From assembly GCF_028010285.1 (NCBI RefSeq), contig NZ_CP116304.1:1318501-1382500 (forward strand): DNA of 64,000 nucleotides, given 5' to 3'. The notes under the pieces are model-generated. The model was not told the DNA's origin and did no database searches. It worked only from the letters and a program-made list of their open reading frames with translations. The stretch comes from Pseudomonas sp. Q1-7 (GTDB lineage Bacteria > Pseudomonadota > Gammaproteobacteria > Pseudomonadales > Pseudomonadaceae). Positions 8,835-17,718 of this stretch are shown here, one piece after another. Positions within the stretch are counted from its first letter, which is position 1. Each line of letters begins with the position of its first letter. The position numbers and the translations under genes are program-made.

Positions 8835-9974
8835 ATGATCCCAAGAACCGTGTTCAGCTCCGATCACGAACTCTTCCGCGACAGCGTGCGCAAGTTTCTC
8901 GAGCAGGAGGCGGTGCCCCATCACTCTCAGTGGGAGAAGGATGGGCATATCGATCGTGCCCTGTGGAACAAGGCCGGCGAGGCCGGCATGCTCTGTTCGC
9001 ACATTCCGGAGGAGTACGGTGGCATGGGCGCCGACTTCCTCTACAGCGCGGTGGTGATCGAGGAAATCGGTCGGCTGGGCCTGACCGGAATCGGCTTTTC
9101 GCTGCACTCCGATATCGTCGCGCCCTACATCCTTCACTACGGCTCCGAGGCGCAGAAGAAAAAATACCTGCCCAAGCTGGTCAGCGGCGAACTGGTGACG
9201 GCCATTGCCATGACCGAGCCCGGCGCCGGCTCCGACCTGCAGGGCGTGAAGACCACCGCAGTGCTGGATGGCGATGAATACGTCATCAACGGCTCCAAGA
9301 CCTTCATCACCAATGGCTACCTCGCCGACCTGGTGATCGTGGTGGCCAAGACTGACCCCAAGGCGGGTGCCAAGGGCACCAGCCTGTTCCTCGTCGAGGC
9401 GGGCACTCCCGGTTTCGCCAAGGGCAAGCGACTGGAGAAGGTGGGCATGAAGGCCCAGGACACTTCCGAGCTGTTCTTCCAGGATGTGCGCGTGCCCAAG
9501 GAGAACCTGCTGGGCCAGGCCGGCATGGGGTTCGCCTACCTGATGCAGGAGCTGCCCCAGGAGCGCCTGACCGTGGGTGTAGGTGCACTGGCGTCAGCCG
9601 AAGCCGCACTCAACTGGACCCTGGATTACACCCGTGAGCGCAAGGCCTTCGGCAAATCCATCGCCGAGTTCCAGAACACCCGCTTCAAGCTGGCCGAGAT
9701 GGCTACCGAAATTCAGATTGGTCGCGTCTTCATCGACCGCTGTCTCGAGCTGCACCTTGAGGGCAAGCTGGACGTCCCTACTGCGGCGATGCTCAAGTAC
9801 TGGGGCACCGACCTGCAGTGCAAGGTGCTGGACGAGTGCGTGCAGTTGCATGGCGGTTACGGCTTCATGTGGGAGTACGCGGTAGCCCGTGCCTGGGCCG
9901 ATGCACGAGTGCAGCGGATCTATGCCGGCACCAACGAGATCATGAAGGAGATCATCGCGCGCTCCCTGGTGTGA
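8835..9974 (+). CDS. Acyl-CoA dehydrogenase, long-chain (ACADL) type
   Basis: This is a flavoenzyme of 379 residues that oxidises an acyl-CoA to the trans-2-enoyl-CoA. It shows AMTEPGAGSD (flavin/substrate loop), INGSKTFITNG, and LHGGYGFMWEY. In short- and medium-chain enzymes the catalytic Glu sits in the C-terminal YEGT motif; here that motif reads YAGTNEIMKE. Instead QELPQER at 238-244 matches the helix-G motif of long-chain and isovaleryl-CoA dehydrogenases, with Glu243 the likely base. The long-chain-type assignment is an inference from these motifs. It is divergent from the regulator gene and followed by a terminator. Confidence 0.92.
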   Translation: MIPRTVFSSDHELFRDSVRKFLEQEAVPHHSQWEKDGHIDRALWNKAGEAGMLCSHIPEEYGGMGADFLYSAVVIEEIGRLGLTGIGFSLHSDIVAPYILHYGSEAQKKKYLPKLVSGELVTAIAMTEPGAGSDLQGVKTTAVLDGDEYVINGSKTFITNGYLADLVIVVAKTDPKAGAKGTSLFLVEAGTPGFAKGKRLEKVGMKAQDTSELFFQDVRVPKENLLGQAGMGFAYLMQELPQERLTVGVGALASAEAALNWTLDYTRERKAFGKSIAEFQNTRFKLAEMATEIQIGRVFIDRCLELHLEGKLDVPTAAMLKYWGTDLQCKVLDECVQLHGGYGFMWEYAVARAWADARVQRIYAGTNEIMKEIIARSLV

Positions 9975-9990
9975 AAACGATGAAAGCTAG

Positions 9991-10012
9991 AAGCCCGGCG
10001 ATTGCCGGGCTT
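9991..10012. terminator. Bidirectional terminator between acyl-CoA dehydrogenase and aldo/keto reductase
   Basis: AAGCCCGGC and its complement enclose a short loop between two convergent genes. T-richness is weak on both sides (TTCTGCGTTT to the right), so termination may be partial. Confidence 0.65.
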
Positions 10013-10019
10013 CTGCGTT

Positions 10020-11057
10020 TCAGGGGGCGGGGTTCGGCTGGTCCTTGTGGATGGCGGCGATGCCTTCCAGCACGCCCTCGGTCAGTTTCAGCTCGGTGCT
10101 GCGCAGATTCGCCTCCAACTGCTCCAGCGAGGTGGCGCCGATGATGTTGCTGGTCACGAAGGGTTGTGCCGTGACGAAGGCCAGGGCCATCTGCGCCGGG
10201 TCCAGTCCGTGCTCCCGGGCCAACTGTACGTAGCGTGTGCAGGCCGATTGGGATTGCGGGTTGGTGTAGCGGGTGAAGCGGCTGAACAGGGTGATCCGCG
10301 CATTGGCCGGGCGGGCACCATTCTCGTACTTGCCAGAGAGCATGCCGAAGGCCATGGGTGAGTAGGCGAGCAGGCCGCAATCTTCGCGGAGCGCGACTTC
10401 GGCCAGTCCCACCTCGAAGCTGCGATTGAGCAGGTTGTAGGGGTTCTGGATGGAAGCGGCGCGGGGCAGGCCCAGTCGCTCCGCCAGTTGGAGGAACTTC
10501 ATGGCGCCCCAGGGTGTTTCGTTGGACAGGCCAATGTGGCGGACCTTGCCGGCCTTGACCTGCTCATCCAGCGCTTCGAGGGTCTCCTGCAGAGGCGTGA
10601 AATCCTCGTCCTTGTGCTGATAGCCCAATTGGCCGAAGAAATTGGTACTACGTTCTGGCCAGTGCAATTGGTAGAGGTCGATCCAGTCGGTCTTGAGGCG
10701 CTTGAGGCTGGCGTCCAGGGCCGCGGTAATGTGCTGGCGGTTGTGCTTGAGATTGCCGCCGCGGATGTGGCTGATGCCGTTGCCGGGCCCTGCCACCTTG
10801 CTCGCCAGCACCCAATCGGCGCGGTCGCCGCGTTTGGCGAACCAGTTGCCGATGATGGCCTCGGTGGCGCCGTAGGTTTCCCCGCGCGGCGGCACTGGGT
10901 ACATCTCCGCCGTATCCATGAAGTTGATGCCGTAGGCCTTGGCGCGCTCGATCTGGGCGAAAGCGTCTGCCTCGGTGTTCTGCTCACCCCAGGTCATGGT
11001 GCCCAGGCAAAGGCTGCTGACCTTGAGGTCGGTGCGGCCGAGTTGGCGGTATTCCAT
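10020..11057 (-). CDS. Aldo/keto reductase, Tas-like
   Basis: This 345-residue NADP(H)-dependent oxidoreductase has a TIM-barrel fold. Its start, MEYRQLGRTDLKVSSLCLGT, and the EMYPVPPRGETYGATE loop are those of the E. coli Tas protein family. The catalytic set can be placed: Asp48, Tyr53, Lys87 and the His of LYQLHWPER. Tas complements a tyrosine-auxotroph phenotype in E. coli, but its physiological substrate is not established. It is convergent with the acyl-CoA dehydrogenase and upstream-facing to rplM. Confidence 0.92.
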   Translation of the reverse strand: MEYRQLGRTDLKVSSLCLGTMTWGEQNTEADAFAQIERAKAYGINFMDTAEMYPVPPRGETYGATEAIIGNWFAKRGDRADWVLASKVAGPGNGISHIRGGNLKHNRQHITAALDASLKRLKTDWIDLYQLHWPERSTNFFGQLGYQHKDEDFTPLQETLEALDEQVKAGKVRHIGLSNETPWGAMKFLQLAERLGLPRAASIQNPYNLLNRSFEVGLAEVALREDCGLLAYSPMAFGMLSGKYENGARPANARITLFSRFTRYTNPQSQSACTRYVQLAREHGLDPAQMALAFVTAQPFVTSNIIGATSLEQLEANLRSTELKLTEGVLEGIAAIHKDQPNPAP

Positions 11058-11143
11058 CGCTGCTTCCTTGGTTCGAATGAAGAAGGCATGAAATCAGGTT
11101 GAAATTTTTCCTGCAATCGGCATAATTTCGCGGCTTTCTTCGC

Positions 11144-11187
11144 GGGGATGCCTAGCCTGCGAGGAAGGAAGGTGGGGATGCCTAGCC
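11144..11187. repeat. Direct repeat in the region upstream of rplM
   Basis: GGGGATGCCTAGCC occurs twice (11144-11157 and 11174-11187), exactly 30 nt apart, between the divergent aldo/keto reductase and rplM genes. Spacing of about three helical turns would suit a regulator bound to one face of the DNA, but no protein can be named. Confidence 0.5.
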
Positions 11188-11261
11188 CGCCGAACAACAC
11201 TTTGCCGTGGCGGACGCGCTGACCCGAGCCCCCGATAGCGTCTGTTTCCGGCTGCCCTGTA

Positions 11262-11290
11262 TTGCCAGGGCGAGCACTATTCAGTAAGAT
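11262..11290 (+). promoter_or_regulatory. Sigma70-type promoter of rplM-rpsI
   Basis: TTGCCA at 11262-11267, a 17-nt spacer and TAAGAT at 11285-11290 form a good housekeeping promoter. Transcription would start near 11297 and leave a leader of about 35 nt before the rplM ATG. Confidence 0.7.
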
Positions 11291-11331
11291 CCGCCGTCTT
11301 ATTTTCAGGGCGGCCCCTGAGGCTATAGCGA

Positions 11332-11760
11332 ATGAAGACTTTTACTGCAAAACCGGAAACTGTTAAGCGCGACTGGTACGTCGTCGACGCTGCAGGTCAG
11401 ACCCTGGGTCGTCTGGCCACCGAAATTGCCAGCCGTCTGCGTGGCAAGCACAAGCCGGAATACACCCCGCACGTTGATACCGGCGACTACATCGTCGTGA
11501 TTAATGCCGAGCAGGTGCGTGTTACCGGTGCCAAGACCACCGACAAGATGTACTACTCGCACTCCGGCTTCCCGGGTGGCATCAAGGAAATCAACTTCGA
11601 GAAGCTGATTGCCAAGGCTCCCGAGCGCGTGATCGAGACCGCGGTAAAAGGCATGCTGCCGAAAAACCCGCTGGGCCGCGACATGTATCGCAAGCTGAAG
11701 GTGTACAAGGGTTCTGTTCACCCGCACACCGCTCAGCAGCCCCAAGAACTGAAGATTTAA
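11332..11760 (+). CDS. rplM: Large ribosomal subunit protein L13
   Basis: L13 is a 142-residue early-assembling protein of the 50S subunit. The sequence starts [20 protein letters not shown] and has the conserved [29 protein letters not shown] and MLPKNPLGR blocks over its full length. It is followed 15 nt later by rpsI, the universal bacterial partner, and preceded by a recognisable promoter. Confidence 0.98.
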   Translation: MKTFTAKPETVKRDWYVVDAAGQTLGRLATEIASRLRGKHKPEYTPHVDTGDYIVVINAEQVRVTGAKTTDKMYYSHSGFPGGIKEINFEKLIAKAPERVIETAVKGMLPKNPLGRDMYRKLKVYKGSVHPHTAQQPQELKI

Positions 11761-11775
11761 CGGGATAAGTTCATT

Positions 11776-12168
11776 ATGTCGGCGACTCAAAACTACGGCA
11801 CCGGCCGTCGTAAGACTGCTACCGCTCGCGTCTTCCTGCGTCCGGGTACTGGCAAGATTTCCATCAACAACCGCAGCCTGGATACCTTCTTCGGCCGCGA
11901 AACCGCTCGCATGGTCGTGCGTCAGCCGCTCGAGCTGACCGAGACCGTCGAGAAGTTCGACATCTACGTCACCGTCGTTGGCGGTGGTGTAAGCGGTCAG
12001 GCTGGTGCCATCCGTCACGGCATCACCCGCGCCCTGATCGAGTACGACGAAACCCTGCGCAGCCCGCTGCGTAAGGCCGGCTACGTCACTCGTGACGCTC
12101 GCGAAGTTGAACGTAAGAAAGTCGGTCTGCGTAAAGCGCGTAAGCGTCCGCAGTACTCCAAGCGTTAA
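11776..12168 (+). CDS. rpsI: Small ribosomal subunit protein S9
   Basis: S9 is a 130-residue protein of the 30S subunit whose basic C-terminal tail reaches the P-site t[18 protein letters not shown] at the N-terminus and the end [17 protein letters not shown] are diagnostic, including the terminal Lys-Arg. It is cotranscribed with rplM and followed by a strong terminator. Confidence 0.98.
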   Translation: MSATQNYGTGRRKTATARVFLRPGTGKISINNRSLDTFFGRETARMVVRQPLELTETVEKFDIYVTVVGGGVSGQAGAIRHGITRALIEYDETLRSPLRKAGYVTRDAREVERKKVGLRKARKRPQYSKR

Positions 12169-12180
12169 TACAACGCTTGC

Positions 12181-12218
12181 AAAAAGCGCCCAGTCTCTTC
12201 GGAGCTGGGCGTTTTTTT
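12181..12218 (+). terminator. Terminator after rpsI
   Basis: CGCCCAG pairs with CTGGGCG, and an inner CTC-TTCG-GAG extends the stem with one bulged T and a stable UUCG loop. Seven T residues follow. It closes the rplM-rpsI operon. Confidence 0.92.
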
Positions 12219-12309
12219 ATGTGCGGAAAGTTATGCCATGCGACAGCTTGTCGCATGCGCGAACCCCCGCCAGTCAAGGCTTCCGGCCTATTTGTATCGG
12301 GCTATTACC

Positions 12310-12338
12310 TTGTCAGCAAAGGGGGTTTTCTTTACCAT
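12310..12338 (+). promoter_or_regulatory. petA: Possible promoter of petABC
   Basis: TTGTCA at 12310-12315 is separated by 17 nt from TACCAT at 12333-12338, about 80 nt before the petA start. The region is AT-rich for this genome. The -10 match is only moderate. Confidence 0.35.
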
Positions 12339-12421
12339 TTGGCGAATTTTTTGCGCGGCTCGATTTTTTACTTAGTAGAGGCCTGAACAACAGGCCACAG
12401 AAGCTGATGGGAGACGACTGA

Positions 12422-13015
12422 ATGAGCAATGACGGCGTGAATGCAGGCCGGCGTCGCTTCCTCGTAGCGGCCACGTCCGTGGTTGGCGCTGCGGGAGCGG
12501 TGGGGGCTGCGGTCCCGTTCGTGGGGTCATGGCTGCCCAGTGCCAAGGCCAAGGCCGCGGGTGCACCGGTCAAAGTGAACATAGGCAAGGTCGAGGCCGG
12601 CCAGCAGATCGTTGCCGAATGGCGCGGTCAACCGGTGTTCATCGTGCGTCGTACCGAGGAGATTCTTGCCAATCTGGGCAAGATCCACGACCGCATGGCC
12701 GACCCGGAGTCCAAGGCTTCGGTGCAGCCCACCTACGTGGATCCAGTCAGCCGCTCGATCAAACCGGAAATCCTGGTGCTGGTCGGTATCTGCACCCACC
12801 TGGGCTGCTCGCCTTCCTTCCGCCCGGAGGTCGCTCCGGCGGACTTGGGGGCTGAGTGGGTTGGTGGCTATTTCTGCCCCTGCCACGGTTCTCGCTACGA
12901 CCTTGCCGGTCGTGTCTACAAGGCGCAGCCCGCGCCGCTGAACCTGCCGGTACCGCCGTACTCGTACGAGTCGGATGACGTCATCGTCGTCGGTGTGGAC
13001 CAGGAGAAGGCCTGA
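12422..13015 (+). CDS. petA: Ubiquinol-cytochrome c reductase, Rieske iron-sulfur subunit
   Basis: This is the 197-residue Rieske [2Fe-2S] subunit of the bc1 complex, which takes electrons from ubiquinol at the periplasmic side of the inner membrane. An N-terminal twin-arginine-like signal anchor (GRRRFLVAATSVVGAAGAV) is followed by the soluble domain with cluster ligands in CTHLGC (124-129) and CPCHGS (152-157). Cys129 and Cys154 would form the family's conserved disulfide. The gene overlaps petB by 1 nt (TGATG), so the three pet genes are translationally coupled. Confidence 0.97.
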   Translation: MSNDGVNAGRRRFLVAATSVVGAAGAVGAAVPFVGSWLPSAKAKAAGAPVKVNIGKVEAGQQIVAEWRGQPVFIVRRTEEILANLGKIHDRMADPESKASVQPTYVDPVSRSIKPEILVLVGICTHLGCSPSFRPEVAPADLGAEWVGGYFCPCHGSRYDLAGRVYKAQPAPLNLPVPPYSYESDDVIVVGVDQEKA

Positions 13016-14226
13016 TGAGCAAATTCATGGAATGGGTCGATGCGCGCTTCCCCGCGACCAAGATGTGGGAAGACCATCTGAGCAAGTACTACGCTCCGAA
13101 GAACTTCAACTTCTTCTACTTCTTCGGTTCGCTGGCACTGCTGGTGCTGGTCAACCAGATTCTGACCGGTATCTGGCTGACCATGAGCTTCACGCCGTCC
13201 GCCGAAGAGGCCTTCGCGTCCGTCGAGTACATCATGCGCGACGTGGAGTACGGCTGGATTATCCGCTACCTGCACTCCACGGGTGCTTCGGCATTCTTCA
13301 TCGTGGTCTACCTGCATATGTTCCGCGGCCTGCTCTACGGCTCCTACCAGAAGCCGCGTGAGCTGGTGTGGATCTTCGGCATGCTGATCTACCTTGCCCT
13401 GATGGCCGAGGCCTTCATGGGCTACCTGCTGCCCTGGGGACAGATGTCCTACTGGGGTGCCCAGGTGATCATCTCCCTGTTCGGTGCGATTCCGGTGGTG
13501 GGAGACGACCTGACCCAGTGGATCCGTGGCGACTACCTGATTTCCGGTATCACCCTGAACCGCTTCTTCGCCCTGCATGTGATCGCCCTGCCGATCGTTC
13601 TGCTCGGCCTGGTTGTGCTGCACATCCTCGCGCTCCATGAAGTGGGCTCGAACAACCCGGACGGCGTGGACATCAAGAAGAAGAAGGACGAGAACGGCGT
13701 TCCGCTGGATGGCATTGCGTTCCACCCCTACTACTCCGTGAAAGACATCGTCGGCGTGGTGGTCTTCCTCTTCGTGTTCTGCTTCGTGGTGTTCTTCTTC
13801 CCGGAAATGGGTGGTTACTTCCTGGAGAAGCCGAACTTCGAGCAGGCCAACCCGTTCAAGACCCCTGAGCACATTGCGCCCGTTTGGTACTTCACCCCGT
13901 TCTACGCGATCCTGCGTGCGGTACCGGACAAGCTCATGGGCGTAATCGCCATGGGGGCTGCCATTGCCATCCTGTTCGTGCTGCCGTGGCTGGATCGCAG
14001 CCCGGTTAAGTCCATGCGTTACAAGGGTTGGCTGAGCCGCATCTGGCTGGTGGTCTTCTGCATCTCCTTCGTAATCTTGGGCGTTCTGGGTGTACTGGCG
14101 CCGACCCCTGGTCGCACCCTGCTGTCCCAGGTGTGCACCATCCTGTACTTCGCGTACTTCATCCTGATGCCGTTCTACACAAGGATGGAAAAAACCAAAC
14201 CGGTACCGGAAAGGGTAACAGGCTGA
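13015..14226 (+). CDS. petB: Ubiquinol-cytochrome c reductase, cytochrome b subunit
   Basis: This is a 403-residue integral membrane subunit that carries the two b hemes and forms the quinol oxidation and quinone reduction sites. Heme-binding His pairs lie in helices containing WIIRYLHSTGASAFFIVVYLH and in RFFALHVIALPIVLLGLVVLH. The Qo-site PEWY-type motif appears as PVWYFTPFYAILRAVPDK. About eight membrane helices are visible. It is coupled to petA upstream and petC downstream by 1-nt overlaps. Confidence 0.97.
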   Translation: MSKFMEWVDARFPATKMWEDHLSKYYAPKNFNFFYFFGSLALLVLVNQILTGIWLTMSFTPSAEEAFASVEYIMRDVEYGWIIRYLHSTGASAFFIVVYLHMFRGLLYGSYQKPRELVWIFGMLIYLALMAEAFMGYLLPWGQMSYWGAQVIISLFGAIPVVGDDLTQWIRGDYLISGITLNRFFALHVIALPIVLLGLVVLHILALHEVGSNNPDGVDIKKKKDENGVPLDGIAFHPYYSVKDIVGVVVFLFVFCFVVFFFPEMGGYFLEKPNFEQANPFKTPEHIAPVWYFTPFYAILRAVPDKLMGVIAMGAAIAILFVLPWLDRSPVKSMRYKGWLSRIWLVVFCISFVILGVLGVLAPTPGRTLLSQVCTILYFAYFILMPFYTRMEKTKPVPERVTG

Positions 14227-15008
14227 TGAAAAAGCTATTTGCTGCATTTGTTCTCGCTGCGCTGCCGGCCCTCTGCTTTGCCGCCGGTGGTCATGATGTG
14301 CACCTGGACAAGGTCGATATTGACTTGACCGACAAGGCCGCCATGCAGGATGGTGCGCGCACTTTCGCGAACTACTGCATGGGCTGCCACAGTGCCAAGT
14401 TCCAGCGCTACGAGCGTGTAGCCAAGGACCTGGGCATTCCTGAAGAGCTGATGATGGAGAATCTGGTCTTCACTGGCGCCAAGATCGGCGACCACATGAA
14501 GATCGGCATGCAGCCCGAGGATGCCAAGAACTGGTTTGGCGCGGCTCCGCCGGACCTGACCCTGGTTGCCCGTGTTCGCGGCACCGACTGGCTGTACAGC
14601 TACCTGCGTGCCTTCTACGAAGATCCTGCTCGTCCGTGGGGCGTTAACAACAAGGTCTTCCCGAACGTCGGTATGCCTAACGTCCTGGTCAGCCTGCAAG
14701 GCCGCCAGGTCATCGGTTGCAAGCAGGTGCAGGTCGTCGAGGAGGGCAAGAAGCAGTTCGACCCTCTGACCGGCGCGCCACTGACCCACGAGGCCTGTGA
14801 CCAACTGACCGTGCTGCCGAAGACCGGCAAGCTGACCGAGGCCGAATTCGACGAGAAGGTTCAGAACCTGGTGACCTTCCTCGCCTATTCGGCCAACCCG
14901 GTCAAGCTGGAGAGCCAGCGTATCGGTACCTACGTGCTGCTGTATCTGGCGTTCTTCTTCGTGTTCGCCTACCTGCTCAAGCGCGAGTACTGGAAGGACG
15001 TGCACTGA
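14226..15008 (+). CDS. petC: Ubiquinol-cytochrome c reductase, cytochrome c1 subunit
   Basis: Cytochrome c1 (260 residues) passes electrons from the Rieske centre to soluble cytochrome c. A signal peptide (MKKLFAAFVLAALPALCFAA) is followed by the heme site CMGCH at residues 51-55. Methionines such as the one in NVGMPNVL are candidates for the axial ligand. A C-terminal membrane anchor (YVLLYLAFFFVFAYLLKREY) holds it in the complex. The start is the ATG that overlaps the petB stop; a longer upstream reading lacks the signal peptide. Confidence 0.96.
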   Translation: MKKLFAAFVLAALPALCFAAGGHDVHLDKVDIDLTDKAAMQDGARTFANYCMGCHSAKFQRYERVAKDLGIPEELMMENLVFTGAKIGDHMKIGMQPEDAKNWFGAAPPDLTLVARVRGTDWLYSYLRAFYEDPARPWGVNNKVFPNVGMPNVLVSLQGRQVIGCKQVQVVEEGKKQFDPLTGAPLTHEACDQLTVLPKTGKLTEAEFDEKVQNLVTFLAYSANPVKLESQRIGTYVLLYLAFFFVFAYLLKREYWKDVH

Positions 15009-15031
15009 TACACTGCCGCACCGTTGTACAA

Positions 15032-15063
15032 GCGCGCGCCCTTATTGGGCGCGCGCGTTTTTC
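15032..15063 (+). terminator. Terminator after petABC
   Basis: GCGCGCGCCC and its complement GGGCGCGCGC enclose a TTATT loop, with GTTTTT after the stem. It separates petABC from sspAB. Confidence 0.9.
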
Positions 15064-15096
15064 TGCCCCTGAATAATCCCAAGCGAGGAGGGCGCA

Positions 15097-15714
15097 ATGG
15101 CCGTCACCAACAGGCTGGCCTGTTTTTCCGACCCTGCCGATCACTACTCCCATCGTGTGCGTATCGTGCTCGCCGAGAAGGGAGTCGCTGCCGAAATCAT
15201 CAACGTCGAGCCGGGCCGTTGCCCGCCCAAGCTGGCTGAGGTGAATCCCTACGGCAGTGTGCCGACGCTGGTGGATCGCGATCTGGCGCTCTACGAATCC
15301 ACGGTGGTGATGGAATACCTCGAGGAGCGCTATCCCCATCCGCCGCTGCTGCCGGTTTATCCGGTGGCGCGTGCCAATAGCCGTCTGCTCATTCATCGGG
15401 TTCAGCGTGACTGGTGTTCGCTGGTGGACCGCGTTCTCGACCCGCGCGGCAAGGACGCCGACAAGGCACTGGCGCGCAAGGAATTGCGTGAGAGCCTGAC
15501 CGGCGTATCGCCGCTCTTTGCGGACAAGCCCTATTTTCTGAGCGAAGATTTCAGTCTGGTGGATTGCTGCCTGCTGCCGATTCTCTGGCGCCTTCCGGTG
15601 CTGGGCATCGAGTTGCCGAGGCCGGCCAAGCCGCTGCTGGATTACATGGAGCGCGCATTCGCGCGCGATGCGTTCCAGGCCAGCCTGTCCGCCGCCGAGC
15701 GCGATATGCGCTGA
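15097..15714 (+). CDS. sspA: Stringent starvation protein A
   Basis: SspA is a 205-residue glutathione-S-transferase-fold protein that binds RNA polymerase and modulates transcription under stress. The N-terminal thioredoxin-like domain ([22 protein letters not shown]) and [19 protein letters not shown] are typical, and the all-helical C-terminal domain contains the PHPPLLP-type stretch. GAGGAGG lies before the ATG at 15097. It is followed 10 nt later by sspB, as in other gamma-proteobacteria. Confidence 0.95.
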   Translation: MAVTNRLACFSDPADHYSHRVRIVLAEKGVAAEIINVEPGRCPPKLAEVNPYGSVPTLVDRDLALYESTVVMEYLEERYPHPPLLPVYPVARANSRLLIHRVQRDWCSLVDRVLDPRGKDADKALARKELRESLTGVSPLFADKPYFLSEDFSLVDCCLLPILWRLPVLGIELPRPAKPLLDYMERAFARDAFQASLSAAERDMR

Positions 15715-15724
15715 GGAGACCAAG

Positions 15725-16153
15725 ATGAACTCCAGTCGTCCTTATCTGGTCCGTGCTCTCTATGAGTGGATCGTTGACAACAATTGCACGCCGCACCTGC
15801 TGGTGAATGCCGAGCATGCCGGCGTGCGGGTACCTCCGGGTTACGCCAACGACGGCCAGATCGTGCTCAACGTTTCGCCGAGCGCAGTCCGCCACTTGCA
15901 CATGGACAATGATGCGGTGAGCTTCGAGGGGCGTTTTGGCGGCGTCGCCCACACCCTTTACATCCCTTCGGCCGCGGTCATGGCCATCTATGCCCGGGAG
16001 AACGGCCAGGGCATGGTCTTCGATCTCGATCCACCGATTCCGGGCGACGATCCGGGGCCGGATGATGATGGTCCGTCCGGTGGGGAGCCGCCAGGCTCTG
16101 GAGGCGAGCCTTCACGCCCCAGCGGCCGGCCCAGCCTGAAAGTGGTCAAGTAA
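15725..16153 (+). CDS. sspB: ClpXP protease specificity-enhancing factor SspB
   Basis: SspB delivers ssrA-tagged and some other substrates to ClpXP. The 142-residue protein has the substrate-binding domain at the N-terminus (RPYLVRALYEWIVDNNCTPHLLV, VSFEGRFGGV), a flexible Asp/Pro/Gly-rich linker, and the C-terminal ClpX-binding XB module, here RPSLKVVK. The start is ATG 15725 with AGGAG upstream; the open frame further 5' lies inside the end of sspA. Confidence 0.96.
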   Translation: MNSSRPYLVRALYEWIVDNNCTPHLLVNAEHAGVRVPPGYANDGQIVLNVSPSAVRHLHMDNDAVSFEGRFGGVAHTLYIPSAAVMAIYARENGQGMVFDLDPPIPGDDPGPDDDGPSGGEPPGSGGEPSRPSGRPSLKVVK

Positions 16154-16155
16154 TG

Positions 16156-16183
16156 AAAAAGGCGATCCGAGGATCGCCTTTTT
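16156..16183. terminator. Bidirectional terminator between sspB and dolP
   Basis: AAAAAGGCGATCC and its exact complement enclose a GA loop, which gives a T-tract on either strand. It serves sspB and the convergent dolP. Confidence 0.9.
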
Positions 16184-16200
16184 CATGCCTGCTGCAAGGG

Positions 16201-17333
<1,133 letters not shown>

Positions 17334-17349
17334 TCAGTGGGGCGACCGA

Positions 17350-17718
17350 TCAGGTGTCGAAGGCGTTCTTCAGCCAGGTCAGTCGCGGGGGCGAATCACC
17401 GTCCATTGCATTGACGGCAATCACATCAAATCGACAAGGGTATTTGGCCCAGCGGGATTCCTGCTGGAGGAACTGCTGGGCGGCGTATGCCAGTTTTTCG
17501 CGCTTGCGGGCGTCGACGCTCTCGAGGGCGCCGCCCCAACCGGCGTGACGCCGGTAGCGGACCTCGACGAATACTACTGTATCGCCGTCGAGCATGACCA
17601 GATCGAGCTCGCCGCGGCGGCACAGCCAGTTCTGGAACAGCAGTCGCAGTCCGTTTGCTTCGAGGTGGGTGCGAGCGGCGGCTTCCGCCGCCTGCCCGCG
17701 GGTGCGTCTGTCACTCAA
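17350..17718 (-). CDS. yraN: YraN family protein (UPF0102, predicted nuclease fold)
   Basis: This is a 122-residue protein of the UPF0102 family, which has a restriction-endonuclease-like fold; its function is not established. The core motif is visible: [27 protein letters not shown], with the E-D-(V)EVR pattern of the PD-(D/E)XK fold. I chose the TTG at 17718 because it gives the family-length protein ([14 protein letters not shown] start) and overlaps the lpoA stop by 4 nt (TTGA). The longer open frame upstream lies inside lpoA. Confidence 0.88.
   Translation of the reverse strand: MSDRRTRGQAAEAAARTHLEANGLRLLFQNWLCRRGELDLVMLDGDTVVFVEVRYRRHAGWGGALESVDARKREKLAYAAQQFLQQESRWAKYPCRFDVIAVNAMDGDSPPRLTWLKNAFDT

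Noticed and set aside
12916-14247. 443-codon open frame antisense to petB
   Set aside because: The composition (His, Gln and Glu rich) is that of an antisense frame, and petB is unambiguous.
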